Part shown: positions 60,341 to 64,000 of the stretch, piece by piece
Layout: each line of letters begins with the position of its first letter
How positions within the stretch are numbered: the stretch's first letter is position 1
DNA from: Neurospora intermedia
Taxonomy: Eukaryota > Ascomycota > Sordariomycetes > Sordariales > Sordariaceae
NCBI GenBank assembly: GCA_037102815.1
Contig: BTPP01000001.1
Location: 1,699,001 to 1,763,000, forward strand
Length of the DNA: 64,000 bases
Direction: 5' to 3'
Made by a program: the position numbers and the translations under genes
The notes under the pieces: model-generated
The model's input: the letters and a program-made list of their open reading frames with translations, nothing else
What the model was told of the DNA's origin: nothing
The model's database searches: none

Positions 60341-62999
60341 ATACCCATATCGGGTCGGGCTTGCGGGAAGGATAATCCAGTACTACATCGGGGCGTTAAA
60401 TTAGTACGGGACTCTATAACGCTTATTAGCGGATAAATAGAGTTTGTATAGGTATAAAAGAGGTTTAATAAAGTATAATTTATTATAATCGGTAATTATT
60501 AATATACTTTTAGATTAACCCCTAATTTACCGTCCCTTACGTATAGCTACGACCGTAGTTACTTCAGCCTACTTTTTGCCTACGTTCCTAATAAATTAAT
60601 AGCTCTTCCTCTAGGAATTGAACCGATACTATTAAAATATATATACATAGCGGCCGGTCTATCTTTCGTACTATTAAAACTATTCTTCGTCCCTCTCGTA
60701 CTATTACCCCTATAGTTACTATAATTAAAATAATTTAACCCCCTCCGCCTTCTTTATAATAACGCTAGTTTACTATAGAATTTATCGAAGAAAATAATAA
60801 TAAAAATTACCCCCCTACGCCGCCCTAAGCTCCTTATTCGTATCCTTAAATTTTGGAAATTAACGAGCTTATACGTAAATAATAATTATTTAAATCCTAA
60901 TTTACCGTAATTAAATTTCTCCTTTATTATCTCCCTTTATATATATTTTAATAAAATTAATTCGCTTTCGTAGGCCTCGCTAAATAAAACTTAGTAAGAA
61001 ATTACTCCCCTATTCCCGCTGGGTTCTATTATTAGGACTACCTTTTCTATAATTAGATTTATATTTCTATTATACTTCCCCTTACTACCCTTTCGTCGAC
61101 GGCCGTCGCTATAACTACCCCTTTACTAACCGTAACTATGCCGGCTTATATTAAATACTGTTTTAAATATAATATTATTAAATTTACTAGCGAAAGTTTC
61201 TTATAATTATAAAATTACTTTTATAATATTAATATATATTTTTAAAAGTACCCCCGTACTTCCCTTTCGTTCGCCGTTAATTATATTAAAGGTAATCCTA
61301 AGAATATATAAATTAAATATATATTAGCTCTCTATAATAAGCCTAGGTATAATATTATTTATAATACGCTTACGTAGAATAACCTCTATACTTTCTTAAA
61401 AACCGAATATAATAGTAATATTTAAATTATTAAATAATCCGCTCTCAATAAGTTCGAATATATATAGTAAAGCACCTTAAAAACCGTTTATAATTTCTAT
61501 AACCGTTATTATATTAAAGAATTTAATTTATTATATAATTAATTAGAATATATTCGGGTCGTTATATAGGCCAATTAATTATACCCCCTTTTTAAATAAG
61601 GCGTCCTCTTAATAGCCGGTATTAATATAATAAATAAAATAATAGTATATATAGAACGGTTAAAAGGCTTAAAGAATATCGAACTATCTATATTATATTA
61701 TTAAAATTAAATATTTTTAAAGTATATTCTACTATCTTCTTCGTTTTTATACCCTCCTACTTCCTCTACGAATATCCCTCCTCCGTCGTTCTATAGTATT
61801 AACCCCTCCGATTTTCCCTATTACTCCCCTACTATTTTTTAAATAAATCTTAATCTTATTTATTCCCTTTATCGCTAGAAAGGTTATACGTATAACTATT
61901 ATACCTAACCGAAACTACTGAATACTTATTATAAGTATAATATAATAAGTTATTTTATAATAGTATATTAGAACTAAATTTATTATAATTATAACTAAAT
62001 CGGCTATTTAATATAGAATTATACTATCCTTATAGGTGCCCCTTTATATAGAACGAATATTAAACCGATTATAACTAGAGTAGTAACTATAACCGCTTAG
62101 GATAATATAAGTAAATTATAATTATATTTAGAAACGAAATTATTAGTAAGGATTTATAGAAATTAGTAGAGTATACGAAGGTTAATAGATTCGAGCGCGG
62201 AATTAAACCTAATTAGTAGGTATTTACTCCTATTAAATATAAAAATTAATTTAGTACCCTATTATCTTATTAATTTCTCTCTTTAATTTATTCCTATATA
62301 TAGTACAATTACCTATTTTATTAAAATATATAATTCCTATAGTATTAAATAAATAAAGCAAATTACTTTTATTATAATTAAATCCCCGGCCGTAAAAATT
62401 ATTTTCGGTTACTCCTAACTTTATAAATAGAACCCCAATATTAATTAATAATAATAATTGTTTTAATTTTATATTAAAACTAATAATCTTATATTAAATA
62501 TAATACCGGCAAAGGAAATATATAATACTACAACCATCCTAGTAGGGCTATAGTAGGATTTAATTCTACTATTAGACCCCTAGGAAATAGTAAGGGTAGA
62601 AGAAGGTTTCCGCCCTTCTACGTATATAAATATCCTATTCGAAATCCCCTTTTCTTTAATATCCAAATTTATAACCCTATCCGTTATACCGGAATCGGCC
62701 GAAATGCTTCCGGTCCCTACTTCCCTAATAAAAATCTTTTAGGTAGCGTTCGATAGCGTTTACCCTACTCTAATACCCCCTATAGAATTAATATTACTAT
62801 AACCCCTAAAATTATTAGAGGAAATTAAAAGCGAATTTACTATTTTTAAACCAATTATCCTATTAGAATATAAAAAATTCTAATTAATATTCGAAGCTTT
62901 AGCTATACCCCTACCCTAATACAACCGGTTAGAATATTATATTAATTTAATTAAAGGGGAATTAGCGCTTTAAAGACCGATTTATATATTGAATATTAA

Positions 63000-63660
63000 A
63001 GAATTAGAAGTATTATATAAATAATTAATAAAAGTACTTTAGAAGGGATAGATTCGTCCCTCTATTAATTTAGTAGGCGCCCCTATTATTTTTATTCTAA
63101 AAAAAGGTAGAAAATTAAAGCTTTATATTAATTTTAAAGTATTAAATAAAGTTATAAAGAAAAATTAAACGGCGTTACCCTTTATTTAGGAGATTCTAAA
63201 TTAATTATCGTCGGTTAAAATCTTTACTAAATTAAATTTAAAGGACGTATATTATAAGATTTAGATTCGAGAGGGAAATAAGGAGAAAACAGCCTTTCGT
63301 ATAAAGTACGGGTACTATAAATTCTTAATTATATTAATAGAATTAACGAACGTACTAGCGATATTTTAAACGTATATTAATAATACGTTAGCGGGGCTAA
63401 TAAATATAATATATATTATTTATTTTAATAATATTTTAATTTATAGTAAGAATAAAGAAGATTATATTAACTATATTAAGGAAGTCCTTTAATAATTATA
63501 AAATCGGGACCTCTATATAAATTTAAATAAGTACGAATTTTATATAAAGAGGGTATCGTTCCTAGGATATATCGTTTCTCTAGAGGGTATATCGATAGAT
63601 TTAGAAAAGGTTATAACAATTATAGAATAGGAGGCTCTAATAAACGTTTATAATATTTAA
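63000..63660 (+). pseudogene. Gypsy reverse transcriptase (RIP-broken)
   Basis: Ordered blocks: 'GAPIIFILKKGRKLKLYINF', 'KIFTKLNLKDVYYKI', 'KTAFRIKYGYYKFLI', 'IIYFNNILIYSKN' (63,415–63,453) and 'SFLGYIVSLEGISID'. Both catalytic Asp codons are now Asn (63,427–63,432), each by one G-to-A change, so even a readthrough product would be inactive. Confidence 0.88.
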
Positions 63661-63809
63661 ATCTTCCTAAAGTTTATAAAATTCTATTAATACTTTATAA
63701 CGTTATACTCTAAAGTAATTATACCCTTAATAAAATTATTAAAGGGTAATAAACGGAGGTTATTCGAATTTATAAAGGAAGTGAAAGAAGCGTTCGCGGA
63801 ATTTAAAAA

Positions 63810-64000
63810 ACTATTTTAAAAAGCTCTTATATTATACTACTTCGACCCAATATTATAAATCCGAATAGAAATAGACGCGTCGGACTTTATAATTAGGATA
63901 GTCCTTATATAGCTATACAATAATAAATAATACTTAGTAATTTTCTTTTCGAGGAAAAAATCGCCGGAAGAAATAAAATATAGGGTTGGGGATAGAAAAT
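63810..64000 (+). pseudogene. Gypsy RNase H, truncated by window end
   Basis: Reads 'IRIEIDASDFIIRIVL' then 'FFSRKKSPEEIKYRVGDRK', the canonical Gypsy RNase H start (…ETDASDFAxGAVL…FxSRKLSPAExNY). It runs off the end. Confidence 0.82.

Larger units (their letters stand above)
56340..64000. other. RIP-mutated AT-rich block 2 (continues past window)
   Basis: Same signature as block 1: TpA-rich, CpA/TpG-poor, frames full of TAA/TAG. Less-mutated GC patches remain at about 56,460–56,620 and 59,760–60,370. Coding relics read on the plus strand. Confidence 0.88.
60341..64000 (+). mobile_element. Second Gypsy retrotransposon relic, 3' end outside window
   Basis: Plus-strand Gag/Pol relics extend from about 60,500 to the end. 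The Gag part (60,700–62,300) is recognised only by position. Reverse transcriptase and RNase H are clear and are listed separately. The element differs in sequence from the 15.3 kb one and belongs to another Gypsy lineage: its RT reads 'YFNNILIYSKN' (ancestral YLDDILIYS type), not 'YLDDIYIK'. Confidence 0.75.

Overview
This is nuclear DNA of a filamentous ascomycete, most likely Neurospora or a close Sordariaceae relative. Genes have short GT–AG introns (49–152 bp, one longer) with CTAAC/CTGAC-type branch sites. Coding regions are GC-biased. About 28 kb carries the signature of repeat-induced point mutation (RIP): CpA and TpG are scarce, TpA is abundant, and old reading frames are full of TAA/TAG where CAA/CAG is expected. 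The species is inferred, since no search could be run.

Positions 1–24,900 are ordinary gene-bearing DNA. In order they hold an unassigned edge; a stand-alone copia-type gag ORF (minus); ribosome-biogenesis factor RRP7 (plus); a 1,098-residue ADIP/SSX2IP/Msd1-like coiled-coil protein (plus); 5-oxoprolinase (plus); a convergent Dal5-like ACS-family transporter (minus); a 3.4 kb spacer with a pogo/Fot1-type MITE; the SNF1/AMPK catalytic subunit (minus); and a TMEM19/DUF92 membrane protein (minus). The 5-oxoprolinase and the organic-anion transporter converge 211 bp apart and might share a metabolic theme. The other genes are housekeeping neighbours.

Positions 24,900–45,900 are a RIP-destroyed, AT-rich block. 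It holds a complete 15.3 kb LTR retrotransposon (25,143–40,480) with two 693 bp LTRs and a CTAA duplication, followed by a MULE-like DNA transposon relic on the minus strand. The retroelement carries gag, protease, reverse transcriptase, RNase H and integrase in Gypsy order. It then has about 5 kb of extra coding sequence before the 3' LTR. One extra frame has the catalytic geometry of a Ulp1/C48 (SUMO/deubiquitinase-type) cysteine protease: His, Asp and Cys positions spaced 18 and 50 residues apart, with Gln at Cys−6. All three catalytic codons are altered by single RIP-type transitions. This is the most unusual object in the window.

Positions 45,900–56,340 are normal in base composition but hold no convincing gene. 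From 56,340 to the end a second RIP block contains a formerly Cys-rich unknown reading frame, a candidate LTR and a second Gypsy element whose reverse transcriptase and RNase H run off the window. I saw no tRNA, 5S rRNA, CRISPR array or bacterial-type feature.
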